Assembly: GCA_016185015.1 (NCBI GenBank)
Contig: JACPOI010000044.1
Span: 1 to 32,564 of the forward strand
Source: Burkholderiales bacterium
Lineage (GTDB): Bacteria; Pseudomonadota; Gammaproteobacteria; Burkholderiales; Burkholderiaceae_C
Direction of reading: 5' to 3'
Length of the DNA: 32,564 nucleotides
The position numbers and the translations under genes were made by a program. Of this stretch, positions 32,426 to 32,564 are shown piece by piece; the first letter of the stretch is position 1; the number at the start of each line of letters is the position of its first letter. The notes beneath the pieces were generated by a model. The model was given only the letters and a program-made list of their open reading frames with translations, was not told the origin of the DNA and did not search any database.

Positions 32426-32564
32426 TGTCAACCCAAATTAGAAATGTCCCCTGATGTCCAAATTAGAGATGTCCCCTGTGCAAGATCACGATGGACATGA
32501 GGATGCAGCTGCGGGCACAGGCTGCGAAGGGCGTAGCCCGTAGCGGCCTGTGCCCGCGCGCGGC
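32426..32564. mobile_element. Putative insertion-sequence end (IS21-like, runs off the right edge)
   Basis: Starts TGTCAACC and carries two near-identical 21-base direct repeats (AAATTAGAAATGTCCCCTG-type) at 32433-32453 and 32458-32478, period 25, one mismatch. Tandem repeats next to a TGT end are typical of IS21-type transposase binding sites. A hairpin with GCGGGCACAGG/CCTGTGCCCGC arms (32511-32557) follows. The transposase is outside the window, so the family is tentative. Confidence 0.5.
32491..32564 (+). CDS. Possible start of an IS-encoded reading frame (partial)
   Basis: An open frame begins MDMRMQLRAQAAKGVARSGL and runs to the window edge. It overlaps the large hairpin and has no clear ribosome site, so it may be the 5' end of a transposase-associated gene or not coding at all. 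Confidence 0.25.
   Translation, partial: MDMRMQLRAQAAKGVARSGLCPRA

Overview
The window is high-GC chromosomal DNA from a Burkholderiales betaproteobacterium, most likely Comamonadaceae. The evidence is the gene order thrS-infC-rpmI-rplT-pheS-pheT-ihfA-merR, an Ala/Lys-rich histone H1-like/SWIB protein, a Bug-type binding protein, and the protein-level look of the housekeeping genes. This placement is from recognition only; no database search was run.

Layout. (1) Bases 1-833 are accessory: the end of an IS3-family element cuts a SIR2-domain gene, and the element's terminal TGA acts as the stop codon. (2) 834-7126 is ordinary chromosome: an HDAC-like deacetylase, a strictosidine-synthase/SMP-30-like protein, a GST-RidA pair, a CDF metal exporter, a small unknown protein and an MFS exporter. 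(3) 7123-14026 looks like one catabolic locus. On the minus strand a TetR gene is followed by a Bug binding protein, a Gfo/Idh/MocA dehydrogenase, a DUF993 aldolase-like protein and a TIM-barrel isomerase. A ThDP enzyme of the acetolactate-synthase fold is divergent. Matching TTCACC-N4-GGTGAA-type palindromes sit at the tetR promoter and before the Bug gene. (4) 14117-18474 holds the histone-like gene, a gamma-glutamylcyclotransferase-like gene frameshifted at its YGTL motif, isocitrate lyase with two phased palindromic operators, and a ketopantoate-reductase-like gene. (5) 18515-26883 is the translation/IHF operon. It opens with a threonine-rich leader peptide and an intrinsic terminator just before thrS, a plausible ribosome-mediated attenuator, and infC starts on ATC. 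(6) 26938-28330: tRNA-Pro(GGG) and, about 1.27 kb downstream, a degenerate copy of its 3' part plus terminator. The two copies bracket genes for DUF3597 and DUF937 proteins. (7) 28417-32307: two convergent genes, each with a nuclease-like N-terminus and an SF1-type helicase/NTPase domain; the first is visibly AT-richer than its surroundings. (8) 32426-32564: what looks like the end of a second insertion sequence with tandem end repeats.

The most interesting points are the thrS attenuator, the tRNA-Pro duplication next to the pair of nuclease-helicase genes (a candidate defence island), the IS-truncated SIR2 gene at the other edge, the unassigned DUF993 catabolic operon with its operators, and the paired operators before aceA.
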